Shown piece after piece: positions 5,847 through 6,481 of a DNA stretch of 6,481 nt. The notes under the pieces are model-generated. The model was not told the DNA's origin. It did no database searches and saw only the letters and a program-made list of their open reading frames with translations. The stretch is from NCBI GenBank assembly GCA_934630855.1, contig CAKTWW010000062.1, forward strand, positions 1-6,481, read 5' to 3'. How positions within the stretch are numbered: the stretch's first letter is position 1; every line of letters starts with the position of its first letter. A program made the translations under genes and the position numbers. The DNA comes from an uncultured Collinsella sp. Lineage in GTDB: Bacteria > Actinomycetota > Coriobacteriia > Coriobacteriales > Coriobacteriaceae.

Positions 5847-6481
5847 ATGCTTACCCAAGCAATCCTCATCGGACTTATCGCCGCATTTGGTAAGTTCGAC
5901 TACCAGCTCGGTACGCTCTATGCGTTCCGTCCCATCGTCCTGTGCCCGCTCGTGGGCCTGGTGCTGGGGGATCTGCAGTCCGGTCTCGCGATTGGCGCGA
6001 GCCTGGAGCTGCTGTTCATGGGCTCGATCTCCATCGGCGCCTACGTTCCGCCCGATGAGACGATCGGCGGCGTGCTCGCCTGCGCCTTCGCTATCCAGCT
6101 GGGCCAGAGCACCGAGGCTGCCATCGCACTCGCTATGCCTATCGCCACGCTGTGCCTGGCCATCAAGAACATCCTGAACGCAGCCCTGCCGATCCTGGTC
6201 GACCGCGCGGATGTCTTCTCTGCCCAGGGTAACCTCAAGGGCGTCTACGCGATGCACTTCCTGATTGGCTCCACGGGCGTCCTCATGGCGTTCCTGCTGT
6301 GCTCGCTGTCGTTCTATCTGGGCGCTGACGCGATCCAGGGCATGCTCGACTTCATTCCGCAGTTCGTGCTTGACGGCTTCGGCGTCGCGGCCAACATCCT
6401 CCCCGCCATGGGCTTCGCCATGCTCGGCCGCCTGGTGCTCACCAAGCAGCTCGTGCCCTTCTACTTCCTGGGCTTCCTGCT
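5847..6481 (+). CDS. PTS mannose-family EIIC component (membrane), 3' end cut by window
   Basis: The frame is open from ATG 5847 to the window end, giving the first 211 residues; the family usually has about 260. EIIC together with EIID forms the membrane channel of mannose-family PTS. Hydrophobic segments are visible at about 3-14, 28-41, 46-64, 73-86, 90-118, 134-158 and 172-193. ELLFMGSISIGAYVPPDETIGG (from Glu54 on) contains the conserved PPD (68-70) and flanking Gly residues of EIIC. The ribosome binding site is GGAAAGG (5833-5839), 7 nt upstream. An ATG at 5843 is in another frame that stops after about 16 codons. EIID should follow outside the window; its absence here is only a boundary effect. 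Confidence 0.93.
   Translation, partial: MLTQAILIGLIAAFGKFDYQLGTLYAFRPIVLCPLVGLVLGDLQSGLAIGASLELLFMGSISIGAYVPPDETIGGVLACAFAIQLGQSTEAAIALAMPIATLCLAIKNILNAALPILVDRADVFSAQGNLKGVYAMHFLIGSTGVLMAFLLCSLSFYLGADAIQGMLDFIPQFVLDGFGVAANILPAMGFAMLGRLVLTKQLVPFYFLGFL

Overview
The window looks like chromosomal DNA of a fairly high-GC bacterium of the gut actinobacterial type; a Coriobacteriia member such as Collinsella is my best guess. The grounds are codon style, strong purine-rich ribosome binding sites, and a mannose-family PTS beside SIS-domain sugar-phosphate enzymes. The sequence does not prove the genus. All recognised genes lie on the + strand.

Layout. Positions 1-360 carry no convincing gene. They hold a perfect 31-bp inverted repeat (167-239) and, at the window edge, the core of a second copy whose loop is exactly inverted (1-25). 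An extended -10 promoter then leads into a small gene of unknown function (361-849). Two GntR/HutC-type regulators follow (888-1655 and 1640-2353), with reading frames that overlap by 16 bp. A 193-bp intergenic region (2354-2546) holds a GntR-like operator, a possible promoter and spaced repeats. It precedes a catabolic operon: SIS protein 1 (2547-3662), SIS protein 2 (3724-4785), PTS EIIA (4829-5248), PTS EIIB (5306-5788) and the start of PTS EIIC (5847 to the window end). An EIID gene is expected just downstream.

How the genes fit together. The PTS would import and phosphorylate a sugar-type substrate. The two SIS proteins would then split the phosphorylated product. SIS protein 2 resembles FrlB/GfrF (fructoselysine-6-phosphate deglycase), including the C-terminal end. 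SIS protein 1 is of the GlmS-isomerase/GfrE-like type. Both carry a Glu and a His 16 residues apart, the pair known to be essential in the related deglycase FraB. A mannose-family PTS with two deglycases matches the gfrABCDEF arrangement for glucoselysine and fructoselysine (Amadori/Heyns products of cooked food) known from Salmonella and Enterococcus. The best reading is therefore a glycated-amino-acid utilisation locus controlled by two GntR repressors. The exact substrate is inferred, not proven.
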